Assembly (NCBI GenBank): GCA_046349355.1
Contig: JAXMCM010000016.1
Coordinates: forward strand, 62,001 to 126,000
DNA from: CALKJU01 sp046349355
GTDB taxonomy: Bacteria; Pseudomonadota; Alphaproteobacteria; Geminicoccales; Geminicoccaceae
Direction of reading: 5' to 3'
DNA: 64,000 nt
Part shown: positions 1-8,219 of the stretch, in pieces
How positions within the stretch are numbered: position 1 is the stretch's first letter
How the letters are laid out: each line of letters starts with the position of its first letter
Program-made: the position numbers and the translations under genes
The notes under the pieces: generated by a model
Told to the model about the DNA's origin: nothing
The model's database searches: none
The model's input: only the letters and a program-made list of their open reading frames with translations

Positions 1-1101
1 CTGAGCCAGGGCGAGCGGCAGCTGCTCGAGATCGCCAAGGCGCTGGGCTCGGACGCCAAGATCGTCATCTTCGACGAGCCGACGACCTCGCTGACCGCGC
101 GCGAGAGCGAGCGGCTGTTCGAGCTGATCGGCCGGCTCAGGGGCCGCGGCATCGCCGTCATCTACATCAGCCACATCCTCGGCGACGTGATGCGGCTGTG
201 CGACGAGGTCGTGGTGCTGCGCGACGGCAACCTCGTCGGCAACGCGCCGACCGCCGAGATCGACGTCGACCGGCTGATCACGCTGATGGTCGGCCGGCGC
301 ATCGACCAGATCTACCCGCCGCGCGAGCCGGCGATCCGGCCCGGCACGCCGGTGCTCGAGGTCAAGGGGCTGACCCAGCCCGGCATCGTCAAGGACCTCG
401 ACTTCACCGTCCGGCCCGGCGAGGTGCTGGGGGTGGCGGGGCTGATGGGCTCCGGCCGCTCGGAGACGGCGCGCATCCTGTTCGGCCTCGATCCCTTCGC
501 CGGCGGCAGCATCCGCATCGACGGCAAGCCGCTGGAGCAGCCGACGCCGCAGAAGGCCATGGACCTGGGCCTCGCCTTCCTCACCGAGGACCGGCGGGTC
601 GAAGGGCTGATGATGGAAGGGGCCATCGCCGACAACCTGGCCCTGCCGTCGATGCCGGGCTACGCCACCGGCTGGGCCCGGCTGGTCGAGCGCACCCGGC
701 TCGGCGACGACGTCCGCCGGATGAGCGGCGAGGTCACCATCAACGCCAAGAACATCGTGGCGACGCTGGTCAAGAACCTGTCGGGCGGCAACCAGCAGAA
801 GGTCGTCATCGGCAAGTGGCTGCTGCGCCAGCCGCGGGTGTTCATCCTCGACGAGCCGACCCGCGGCATCGACGTCGGCGCCAAGTACGAGGTCTACAAG
901 ATCATCAACCGCCTCGCCGCCGACGGCGCCGGGGTGCTGATGATCAGCTCCGAGATCGAGGAGCTGATCGGCATGTGCGACCGCATCGTGGTGATGAGCC
1001 ACGGCGAGATCCGCGGCCGCTTCGACCGCACCGACTTCGACCGCGAGGCGATCCTGCGCTCGGCCATGTGGGACAACGTCAAGACCGGGGCCAGCGCATG
1101 A
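1..1101 (+). CDS. Ribose-type sugar ABC transporter ATPase (5' end outside window)
   Basis: This is the ATP-hydrolysing subunit of a carbohydrate importer of the RbsA/MglA family, which has two fused nucleotide-binding domains in one chain. The window opens inside domain 1, at its signature motif (LSQGERQ). Domain 1 then shows Walker B (IFDEPT) and the switch histidine (ISH). Domain 2 shows the relaxed P-loop normal for this family (GLMGSGRSE), a signature motif (LSGGNQQK) and an intact Walker B (ILDEPTRGID). 366 residues are visible of a usual 500 or so, so about the first 140 are missing. The stop overlaps the start of the permease gene by four bases (ATGA), so the two are translationally coupled. 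The exact sugar cannot be told from the sequence. Confidence 0.95.
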   Translation: MSQGERQLLEIAKALGSDAKIVIFDEPTTSLTARESERLFELIGRLRGRGIAVIYISHILGDVMRLCDEVVVLRDGNLVGNAPTAEIDVDRLITLMVGRRIDQIYPPREPAIRPGTPVLEVKGLTQPGIVKDLDFTVRPGEVLGVAGLMGSGRSETARILFGLDPFAGGSIRIDGKPLEQPTPQKAMDLGLAFLTEDRRVEGLMMEGAIADNLALPSMPGYATGWARLVERTRLGDDVRRMSGEVTINAKNIVATLVKNLSGGNQQKVVIGKWLLRQPRVFILDEPTRGIDVGAKYEVYKIINRLAADGAGVLMISSEIEELIGMCDRIVVMSHGEIRGRFDRTDFDREAILRSAMWDNVKTGASA

Positions 1102-2081
1102 CCGGGGCCGACACCAGCCGGGTCCGCCTGCTGCTGCTGCAGAATGCGCCGCTGCTGCTGTTCATCCTGCTGCTCGCCACCTTCGCGCTCCTCTCCGAGC
1201 GCTTCCTGACGCCGACCAACCTCGTCAACATCATGGCGCAGGCGGCGCACATCGCGATCATCGCCATCGGCATGACCTTCGTGCTGCTGGTCGCCGGCAT
1301 CGACCTGTCGGTCGGCGCCAACATGTACGTCTCCTGCATCGTGGTCGCCCTCTACATGAAGGGCTGGCACCCGGTGTTCGGCTTCGCCGTGGTGGCGGTG
1401 CTGGGCCTCGTCTTCGGGGCGGTGAACGGCTGGCTGATCGTCCGACTACGGGTGCCGGCGTTCATCGCCACGCTGTCGACGCTGTTCATCGGCCGCGCCA
1501 TCGCCCTCTACCTGTCGGACGTGAAGATGATTCCGTTCGGCAAGGAGATCCTGCGGATGGGCCGCGCCTACTTCCTGGGCGTGCCGGTCGCCATCTGGAT
1601 CTTCCTGATCGTCTTCGTCATCGCCTGGATCGTGCTGCGGCAGACCACCTTCGGCCGCCAGGTCTACGCCGTGGGTGCCGATCCCGAGGCCGCCAAGAAG
1701 GCCGGCATCGACGTGCCGAAGGTGCTGTTCGCGGTCTACTGCATCTGCGGCGTCTGCGCCGGCATCGGCGGCCTGGTCTCGGCCAGCCAGGTGGCGGCGG
1801 CGTCCTCGACCTTCGGCTTCCAGAAGGAGTTCCCGGTCATCGCCGCGGCGGTGCTGGGCGGTACCAGCCTGTTCGGCGGGCGTGGCGGCGTCATCGGCAC
1901 GGTGTTCGGTGCGGTGCTGATCCAGACCGTCGAGAACGGGCTGGTGATGACCAACGCCGACCCGTACATCTATCCCCTGATCATCAGCGTGATCATCTTC
2001 ATCGCGGTGTTCGTCGACTCGGTCCGCACGGACATGGTCGAGCGCCTCGAGCGCCGCAAGATCAGGGTCGAGCCGGGTTGA
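1098..2081 (+). CDS. Ribose-type sugar ABC transporter permease
   Basis: Inner-membrane permease of the RbsC family (327 residues) that would form the channel partner of the preceding ATPase. Hydrophobic segments run through almost the whole chain. The family-typical stretch near residues 65-75 (GIDLSVGA) and the loop with GADPEAAKKAGI, the usual ATPase-contact region, are present. The start is the ATG overlapping the ATPase stop. The upstream reading in this frame is antisense-like shadow and is ignored. The periplasmic binding protein of this system must lie upstream of the window or elsewhere. Confidence 0.95.
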   Translation: MTGADTSRVRLLLLQNAPLLLFILLLATFALLSERFLTPTNLVNIMAQAAHIAIIAIGMTFVLLVAGIDLSVGANMYVSCIVVALYMKGWHPVFGFAVVAVLGLVFGAVNGWLIVRLRVPAFIATLSTLFIGRAIALYLSDVKMIPFGKEILRMGRAYFLGVPVAIWIFLIVFVIAWIVLRQTTFGRQVYAVGADPEAAKKAGIDVPKVLFAVYCICGVCAGIGGLVSASQVAAASSTFGFQKEFPVIAAAVLGGTSLFGGRGGVIGTVFGAVLIQTVENGLVMTNADPYIYPLIISVIIFIAVFVDSVRTDMVERLERRKIRVEPG

Positions 2082-2842
2082 GCACCGCACCTTCGCAGGA
2101 CTGGCAGGCGGATCGCTACATCCGCCACGCCGGCTTCGTCGCCGAGCTGGGCATGCCGGTGGTCGAGCTGCTGGCCCCACAGCCCGGCGAGCGCATCCTC
2201 GACCTCGGCTGCGGCGACGGTGCGCTGACCGCCAAGCTGGCGGCGATGGGCTGCGAGGTCGTCGGCGTCGACGCCGGGGCGGACATGATCCGCAAGGCCC
2301 GCGAGCGCGGTCTCGAGGCGCATGTCGTCGACGGCCACGAGCTGGTCTTCGAGGGCGTGTTCGACGCTGTGTTCTCGAACGCGGCGCTGCACTGGATGAA
2401 GCGCGACCCGCTGGCGGTCGCCAGGGGTGTCGCCCGGGCGCTGCGGCCGGGCGGCCGCTTCGTCGCCGAGATGGGCGGGCACCTCAACGTCGCCTCGATC
2501 AAGACGGCGCTGGTGGCGGCCCTCGACCGCCGCGGCGTCGACGGCGCGGCAGCGATCCCCTGGTACTTCCCGACGCCGGACGAGCACCGGGCGGTGCTGG
2601 AGGCGGCCGGCTTCGCGGTCGACTCGATCCAGCTGATCCCGCGGCCGACGCCGCTGCCGACCGACATCCGCGGCTGGCTCGCGACTTTCGGCGAGCCCTT
2701 CCTCAACCGCCTGCCGGCGGACGAGCGCGCGCCTGCGATGGCCGAGGTCGAGGCCCTGCTGGCGCATTCCCTGCGCGACAGCGCCGGCAAGTGGACGGCG
2801 GACTATGTCCGCCTGCGCTTCCGGGCGACGCTGCCCGGCTGA
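2078..2842 (+). CDS. Class I SAM-dependent methyltransferase
   Basis: A 254-residue Rossmann-fold methyltransferase. Motif I (LDLGCGDGALT, near residue 40) binds S-adenosylmethionine. The acidic end of strand 2 (GVDAG) and the post-II segment SNAALHWM resemble the trans-aconitate methyltransferase-like branch, but the substrate is not predictable. The start is a TTG whose last bases overlap the stop of the ABC permease, so the gene may be co-transcribed with the sugar transporter. It ends directly against the convergent LysE gene with no intergenic space. Confidence 0.88.
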   Translation: MSTAPSQDWQADRYIRHAGFVAELGMPVVELLAPQPGERILDLGCGDGALTAKLAAMGCEVVGVDAGADMIRKARERGLEAHVVDGHELVFEGVFDAVFSNAALHWMKRDPLAVARGVARALRPGGRFVAEMGGHLNVASIKTALVAALDRRGVDGAAAIPWYFPTPDEHRAVLEAAGFAVDSIQLIPRPTPLPTDIRGWLATFGEPFLNRLPADERAPAMAEVEALLAHSLRDSAGKWTADYVRLRFRATLPG

Positions 2843-3466
2843 TCAGGCCGGACGCTTCAGCGCCAGCCAGACGCCGGCCCCGACCAGCAGCCCGCCGCCG
2901 GTGCGATGCACCAGCCGGTTCACGCCCGGCCGGCGGACGGCCTCGCGGGCCGAGCCGGCGAGGAAGGCGTAGGCCGCGGCGTTCAGCGTCGCCAGCACGA
3001 GGAAGGTGCCGCCGAGCAGCAGCATCTGCGGCAGCAGCGGGGCGCTGGCGGTGACGAACTGCGGCATGAAGGCGACGAAGAAGACGATGCTCTTGGGGTT
3101 CAGCGCGGTGACCGCGTAGGCGCGCGCGAACATCACGGCATGCTCGCGGCCGACCGGTCCGGTGGGATCGCCGAGCGGCTTCTCGCCGGCCCGCCAGGTC
3201 CTGATGCCGAGCCAGACGAGGTAGGCGGCACCGGCGAGCTTGAGTGCCGTGAACAGCGTCGCCGAGGTGGCGAGGACCGCCCCCAGGCCGATCGAGGACA
3301 GCGTCATCGCCGTGAGGTCGCCGAGCGAGACGCCGGCGACGGTGCTCCACACCGCGCGCCGGCCCTCGGCCAGGGCCTGGCTCACCACCAGCATGATCGT
3401 CGGGCCCGGCACGATCAGGATGATCGCGCAGGCGGCGATGAAGGCAGCGTAGAGCTCGAGGGTCAT
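2843..3466 (-). CDS. LysE/RhtB-family amino acid exporter
   Basis: A 207-residue inner-membrane exporter with about six hydrophobic helices. The N-terminal PGPT motif (residues 20-23) and the segment TALNPKS near residue 120 are hallmarks of the LysE/RhtB superfamily, which exports amino acids and derivatives such as homoserine lactone or threonine. Its ATG overlaps the stop of the upstream MFS gene by four bases, so the two exporters form an operon on the minus strand. The substrate is unknown. Confidence 0.9.
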   Translation of the reverse strand: MTLELYAAFIAACAIILIVPGPTIMLVVSQALAEGRRAVWSTVAGVSLGDLTAMTLSSIGLGAVLATSATLFTALKLAGAAYLVWLGIRTWRAGEKPLGDPTGPVGREHAVMFARAYAVTALNPKSIVFFVAFMPQFVTASAPLLPQMLLLGGTFLVLATLNAAAYAFLAGSAREAVRRPGVNRLVHRTGGGLLVGAGVWLALKRPA

Positions 3467-4668
3467 GCGGCGGCACTCCGCGGCAGGGACGAGGCGGTGC
3501 CGGCGCGGCGCTCGAGGTGGCGGCCGAGGCCGAACAGAACCATGGCGGCGACCGCCAGCACCGGCAGGATCAGGTGCGCCGAGCGCAGGCCGACATGGTC
3601 GGCGATGCTGCCCAGCAGCGGCGGGACGATCAGCAGCGCGGTGCCGACCGCCAGCATCAGCCGCGAGCTGCCGGTGGTCGACAGGCGGCCGGCAGCGGCG
3701 AGGCAGAAGCCGGCGGTGAGCGCGTAGAGCGGGGCGATGCCGATGCCGAGCAGGAACAGGGCCCCCAGCGCCGGCACGGCGCCATGCGCCGTCCAGTAGA
3801 CGGCGAAGCCGGCCAGCACGATGAGCATGGCGACGACGTAGATGCTGCCGGTCGAGACCTTGCGGACGAGGCCGGTGGTGACGAGGCGGCCGAGCAGCAC
3901 GGCCAGCGAGAAGGCGGCGGCCCCGGCTGCGGCCAGCGCCGCTTCCAGGCCGACGACGCTGCCGAGGAAGGCCGGCGACCACAGCAGCACGCAGAACTCG
4001 AGCGACACGCACAGCGCCATCACGCACCAGTAGACCCAGTAGGCCGGGGGCAGGCGGCCGCTGGCGTCGTCGCGCGACAGGGCCGGCGGGTCGGGTACCG
4101 GGGTGCGGGCGAAGGCGGCGAGGATAACGAGGCCGATGGCGGCCCCGGCCAGCACCGCACCGCGCCAGCCGACGTCGACGACGATGGCGGCGCTGGCGGC
4201 GAGCGGGGCGAGGATGCCGAAGGCGTAACAGGTGGCGCTGAGCTCGGCCAAGGCGATGTCCCGGCCGGGCCCGTGCTTCTCGGCCAGCACCGCCGGCGCC
4301 ATGCTGGCGAGCAGGGCACCGAACAGGCCGATCAGGCCACAGCTGAGGATGCTGGCCCAGGCGGCCGGAGCCGCGCACAGCAGGATGGCGCCCAGCGCGC
4401 AGCCGGCCGCACCCAGGGCGAAGGCGCGGCGGCGGCCGCTGCGGGCGACGAACCAGGCGCCGAACAGGCCGACGGCGATCATACCGACCGCCAGCGCCGC
4501 CGAGTGCAGGCTGACGGCGGCGTAGCTCAGGGACAGCTCGTCCTTCAGGAACGGGACGATGTTGCCCTGGATGTTGAGGATGTAGGTGAAGAAGCCGAGG
4601 AGCAGGTAGCAGTACCAGGTGACCGGCCCGCGGATGATCCCGCCCCGTCCGGCGGCGCCCAAGCCCAT
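3463..4668 (-). CDS. MFS transporter
   Basis: A 401-residue major facilitator protein with about twelve hydrophobic helices. The cytoplasmic loop after helix 2 has a degenerate MFS signature (ARSGRRRAF). The start ATG was chosen because an AGGAG ribosome-binding site sits five bases upstream; the much longer reading frame beyond it is a high-GC shadow of mtnA and waaA on the other strand. It is translationally coupled to the LysE exporter downstream. Substrate unknown. Confidence 0.88.
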   Translation of the reverse strand: MGLGAAGRGGIIRGPVTWYCYLLLGFFTYILNIQGNIVPFLKDELSLSYAAVSLHSAALAVGMIAVGLFGAWFVARSGRRRAFALGAAGCALGAILLCAAPAAWASILSCGLIGLFGALLASMAPAVLAEKHGPGRDIALAELSATCYAFGILAPLAASAAIVVDVGWRGAVLAGAAIGLVILAAFARTPVPDPPALSRDDASGRLPPAYWVYWCVMALCVSLEFCVLLWSPAFLGSVVGLEAALAAAGAAAFSLAVLLGRLVTTGLVRKVSTGSIYVVAMLIVLAGFAVYWTAHGAVPALGALFLLGIGIAPLYALTAGFCLAAAGRLSTTGSSRLMLAVGTALLIVPPLLGSIADHVGLRSAHLILPVLAVAAMVLFGLGRHLERRAGTASSLPRSAAA

Positions 4669-4812
4669 GGTCTCCTGATCCTGCCCGAGAGCGCCCGTAG
4701 GGGCGGCTGAAGCGATTGCGTCGACCCCTAGCATGGCGCCTGCCCACATCGCCAATGCGGCCCTCGCGGGCCTCGCTTGCGGCGGTGTCGGGCGATCCCT
4801 AAGGGTGCGCCC

Positions 4813-5916
4813 ATGAAGATCCATGGCCAGCCCCAGCGCACCATCGGCACCGCCGCCGACGGGCGCACCGTGCGCACCCTCGACCAGACCCGCCTGCCGC
4901 ACGAGGTGGTGACGGTCGACCTGACCTCGCTCGAGGCGGCGGCGGTCGCCATCGAGACCATGCTGGTGCGCGGGGCGCCGCTGATCGGTGCCACCGCCGC
5001 CTACGGCATGGCGCTGGCGATGCGTGCCGACAGCTCGGCCGACGGCGTCGAGGCGGCCTACCGGCGGCTGCTGCGGACCCGGCCGACCGCGGTCAACCTG
5101 CGCTGGGCGCTGGACGACATGCGCAGCGTCCTGCTCGAGCTGCCGCCGTTCCGACGGCTCGACGCGGCCTACGCCCGGGCGGCGGCGATCTGCGACGAGG
5201 ACGTCGCCATCTGCCGGGCCATCGGCGACCACGGGCTCGAGCTGATCCGCGCCATCGCCGCGCGCAAGCCGGCCGGCCAGCCGGTCAACGTGCTGACCCA
5301 CTGCAACGCCGGCTGGCTCGCCACCATCGACTGGGGCACGGCGACGGCCCCGGTCTACCGGGCGCAGGAGGAAGGGATCGCGGTGCACGTCTGGGTCGAC
5401 GAGACCCGGCCGCGCAACCAGGGCGCCTCGCTCACCGCCTTCGAGCTGCTGCACCAGGACGTGCCGCACACCGTGATCGCCGACAATGTCGGCGGCCACC
5501 TGATGCAGCACGGCATGGTCGACCTGTGCATCGTCGGTACCGACCGGACGACGCGGACTGGCGACGTTTGCAACAAGATCGGCACCTACCTGAAGGGGCT
5601 GGCGGCGCACGACAACGGCGTGCCGTTCTACGTGGCGCTGCCGTCGACGACGATCGACTGGACGATCCGCGACGGGCTGCGCGAGGTGCCGATCGAGCAG
5701 CGCTCGGGCAGCGAGCTGACCCGGATGCGCGGCCGGGCCGACGACGGCCGGATCGTCGAGGTGCAGGTCACCCCCGACGGCAGCCCGGCCGGCAACTGGG
5801 CGTTCGACGTCACCCCGGCCCGGCTGGTCACCGGCCTGATCACCGAGCGCGGCGTGGCGCCGGCGACCGAGGCCGGGCTGGCCGCGATGTTCCCGGACCT
5901 TGCCGGCACCGCCTGA
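4813..5916 (+). CDS. mtnA: S-methyl-5-thioribose-1-phosphate isomerase
   Basis: Methionine salvage enzyme that converts 5-methylthioribose 1-phosphate to methylthioribulose 1-phosphate. The 367-residue length is normal for the family. Conserved blocks are RGAPLIGA (53-60), THCNAGWLAT with the catalytic cysteine C164, and GTDRTTRTGD with the catalytic aspartate D244, followed by NKIGTY. No other methionine-salvage gene (mtnK, mtnB, mtnD) is adjacent. The gene overlaps the next one by 17 bases. Confidence 0.95.
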   Translation: MKIHGQPQRTIGTAADGRTVRTLDQTRLPHEVVTVDLTSLEAAAVAIETMLVRGAPLIGATAAYGMALAMRADSSADGVEAAYRRLLRTRPTAVNLRWALDDMRSVLLELPPFRRLDAAYARAAAICDEDVAICRAIGDHGLELIRAIAARKPAGQPVNVLTHCNAGWLATIDWGTATAPVYRAQEEGIAVHVWVDETRPRNQGASLTAFELLHQDVPHTVIADNVGGHLMQHGMVDLCIVGTDRTTRTGDVCNKIGTYLKGLAAHDNGVPFYVALPSTTIDWTIRDGLREVPIEQRSGSELTRMRGRADDGRIVEVQVTPDGSPAGNWAFDVTPARLVTGLITERGVAPATEAGLAAMFPDLAGTA

Positions 5917-7018
5917 GGCCGCCCGCCCGGTCTGGATCGCCGCCACCGGCATCGCCGAGGTCCGCTCGGTCGTGCCGCTGGTCGCGGCGCTGGAGGCGCG
6001 CGGGCTGGCGGTGGTGCTGAGCGTCGCCACCGCGGACGGGCTGCGGCTGGCGGCGGACCTCACCGGGGCGGCAGTGGTGGCGGCGCCGGGCGAGGACCTG
6101 GCGGCGCTCGACCGCTTCCTCGCCGCCTGGCGGCCGCGCCTGCTGCTGCTGGTCGAGGACGAGCTGGGCCCGGAGCGGCTGGAGCTCGTGGCGGCCCGCG
6201 GCATCCCGGCCGTGGTCGTCGGCGGCCGGCTGCCGCTGGCGGCGCTCGGGCGCTGGCGCGGCCAGCCGGAGCGGGCGCGGGCGGTATTCGGCCGGCTGGC
6301 CCTCGTGCTGGCGCAGGGCCGGCAGGATGCGGCGCGGTTCCGCGAGCTGGGCGCACCTCGGGTCGAGGCCCCTGGCAGCCTGAAGACAGCGGTGGCGCCG
6401 CTGCCGGCCGACCCGGCCGAGCTGGTGCGCCTGCGCGCCGCCATCGGCCCGCGGCCGGCCTGGGTCGCGGCGAGCCTGCACCCGGGCGAGGAGGCGGCGG
6501 TGATCGCCGCCCACCGGCGCGTGGCGGCACTGCTCCCGGACCTGCTGACGATCGCGGTGCCGCGCCATCCGGCCGACGCGGCCGCGATGCAGGCGGCCTT
6601 TGCCGTCGCCGGGCTCGCCTGCGACCGGCGCAGTACCGGGGCGCTGCCGCGGTCGGCGCTGCACGTCGCCGACACGGTGGGCGAGCTCGGCCTGTGGTAT
6701 CGCCTCGCCCGGATCGCCTTCGTCGGCGGCTCGCTGGTGGCGGAGGGCGGGCACAACCCGGTCGAGCCGGCGCGGCTCGGCTGCCCGCTGCTGCTGGGGC
6801 CCCACCTCGACGACGTCATCGACCTCGCCCGGCCGCTGCTCGAGGCCGGCGCCGCCCTGCCGGTGGCCGATGCCGACGAGCTGGCGGCGACGCTCGCCGC
6901 CTGCCTCGCCGATCCGCCGCGGCTGCAGCGGATGGCCGGCCTGGCGCTGGCCGCGTCGGCGGCCGGGGCCGGCATCATCGCCAGCGTGATGCAGCGACTG
7001 GCCCCTTGGCTCGGCTAA
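5900..7018 (+). CDS. waaA: 3-deoxy-D-manno-octulosonic acid transferase-like glycosyltransferase
   Basis: A member of the WaaA (KdtA) family, which transfers KDO from CMP-KDO to lipid A. The diagnostic block GGSLVAEGGHNPVEPA near residues 275-290 and the preceding GELGLWYR segment are present, and VEDELGPE near residue 93 replaces the usual ETElWPN acceptor-site motif. At 372 residues it is shorter than the usual 420 or so and lacks the N-terminal membrane anchor: the chain starts directly with the Rossmann strand WIAATG. The start is a TTG inside mtnA, or possibly another non-ATG codon slightly downstream. It may be the only WaaA or a divergent second copy; no lpxK lies next to it. Confidence 0.8.
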   Translation: MPAPPEAARPVWIAATGIAEVRSVVPLVAALEARGLAVVLSVATADGLRLAADLTGAAVVAAPGEDLAALDRFLAAWRPRLLLLVEDELGPERLELVAARGIPAVVVGGRLPLAALGRWRGQPERARAVFGRLALVLAQGRQDAARFRELGAPRVEAPGSLKTAVAPLPADPAELVRLRAAIGPRPAWVAASLHPGEEAAVIAAHRRVAALLPDLLTIAVPRHPADAAAMQAAFAVAGLACDRRSTGALPRSALHVADTVGELGLWYRLARIAFVGGSLVAEGGHNPVEPARLGCPLLLGPHLDDVIDLARPLLEAGAALPVADADELAATLAACLADPPRLQRMAGLALAASAAGAGIIASVMQRLAPWLG

Positions 7019-7124
7019 CGGCCGCGGTCCAGCTCACGCCTTCGTGATGGCGCGGCGCGACGGGATCGCCCCCCGGTCGTGTAGGCCTAGCAACTCACTG
7101 GTGAAAGTCTCGGACGGCCACCGC

Positions 7125-7185
7125 GAATCTTGCGAAAGATTCATCATCCGCCCGGCCAGGTGGATGATCCTCGGCGGAACCGCCG
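7125..7185 (+). promoter_or_regulatory. Three consecutive inverted repeats in the rpoH leader
   Basis: Three perfect stems lie back to back 90-150 bases before the rpoH start: GAATCTT-GCGA-AAGATTC at 7125-7142 (the loop would be a GNRA tetraloop in RNA), ATCATCC and GGATGAT at 7143-7149 and 7162-7168, and CGGCGG-AA-CCGCCG at 7172-7185. They could form a structured mRNA leader or DNA operators. A role in heat-shock control of rpoH is inference. Confidence 0.5.
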
Positions 7186-7274
7186 CCGTAGACCTCGGTG
7201 TTCTAGCAAGCGATCGGGCGGGCATCCCGGCGAGACGGGAAGCCCGGGTGGGGCGGAGCACTCGGAGGCAGGTC

Positions 7275-8171
7275 ATGGGCAGCATGGATCCCTCGTACAG
7301 CCAGCGCGCCAACCGGCAGATCATCCGGCAGTCGATGGCGGCACCGCTGCTCACCCGCGAGCATGAGCTCGACCTCGCCCGGCGCTGGCGCGACCGCCAG
7401 GACGAGGCCGCCCTGCACGAGCTGGTCGGCGCCTACATGCGTCTCGTCGTCGCCACGGCAAGCCGGTTCAAGAATTACGGCCTGCCGCTCGGCGACCTGG
7501 TGCAGGAGGGCGTCGTCGGCCTGATGCAGGCCGCGGCGCGCTTCGAGCCCGAGCGGGACGTCCGCTTCTCGACCTATGCCGCCTGGTGGATCCGCTCGGC
7601 CATGCAGGACTTCATACTGCGCAACTGGTCGGTGGTCCGGACCGGCACGACGGCGGCGCAGAAGTCGCTGTTCTTCAACCTGCGCCGGCTGCGCGCCCGG
7701 ATCGACGACGGCCGCGGTGGCATGATGACCGACGCCGGCCGGGCCTTCGTCGCCGAGGAGCTCGACGTCGACATCCGCGATGTCGAGGAGATGGAAATGC
7801 GGATGTCGGGCGGCGACCAGTCGCTCAACGCCACCATCACCCCCGACGGCGAGGGCGCCTGGCAGGACTTCCTCGCCGACGACCGGCCCGATCCCGAGCA
7901 GGTGGTCAGCGAGGCCCGCGACAGCCGCTCGCGCTCGCGCTGGCTGGCGCAGTCGCTGGCCGAGCTCAGCGAGCGCGAGCAGACCATCATCCGCGAGCGG
8001 CGCCTGCGCGAGGAGGGCCGCACCCTCGAGGAGCTCGGCGTGAAGCTGGGCATCAGCAAGGAGCGCGTCCGGCAGATCGAGCACCGCGCCCTGATGAAGC
8101 TGAAGGCGGCGATGCTGAAGCGGCTGAAGGATCCGGCCGAGGCCATGCTGCTGACCGCGGTCCCGGCCTGA
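7275..8171 (+). CDS. rpoH: RNA polymerase sigma factor RpoH (sigma-32)
   Basis: Alternative sigma factor for heat-shock promoters, 298 residues, normal for alphaproteobacterial RpoH. Region 2 contains the core-binding and -10 recognition segment (DLVQEGVVGLMQAAARFEP and FSTYAAWWIRSAMQ). The RpoH-specific box QKSLFFNLRR lies at residues 129-138. Region 4 has the helix-turn-helix for the -35 element (TLEELGVKLGISKERVRQIE). The start ATG is preceded by GGAGG with a six-base spacer. The 250-base leader upstream contains three stable inverted repeats. Alphaproteobacteria often carry two rpoH genes, so this may be one of a pair. Confidence 0.96.
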   Translation: MGSMDPSYSQRANRQIIRQSMAAPLLTREHELDLARRWRDRQDEAALHELVGAYMRLVVATASRFKNYGLPLGDLVQEGVVGLMQAAARFEPERDVRFSTYAAWWIRSAMQDFILRNWSVVRTGTTAAQKSLFFNLRRLRARIDDGRGGMMTDAGRAFVAEELDVDIRDVEEMEMRMSGGDQSLNATITPDGEGAWQDFLADDRPDPEQVVSEARDSRSRSRWLAQSLAELSEREQTIIRERRLREEGRTLEELGVKLGISKERVRQIEHRALMKLKAAMLKRLKDPAEAMLLTAVPA

Positions 8172-8219
8172 GCCGCACCCGGCTGGACGCGGGGACGACG
8201 CCCGCGCGATAAGGTGCGC

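Noticed and set aside
3463..6978. A 1171-codon open frame on the minus strand
   Set aside because: Only its last 400 codons (3463-4668) are a real MFS gene. The rest is antisense to mtnA and waaA and has the Ser/Arg/Ala-rich composition of high-GC shadow frames.
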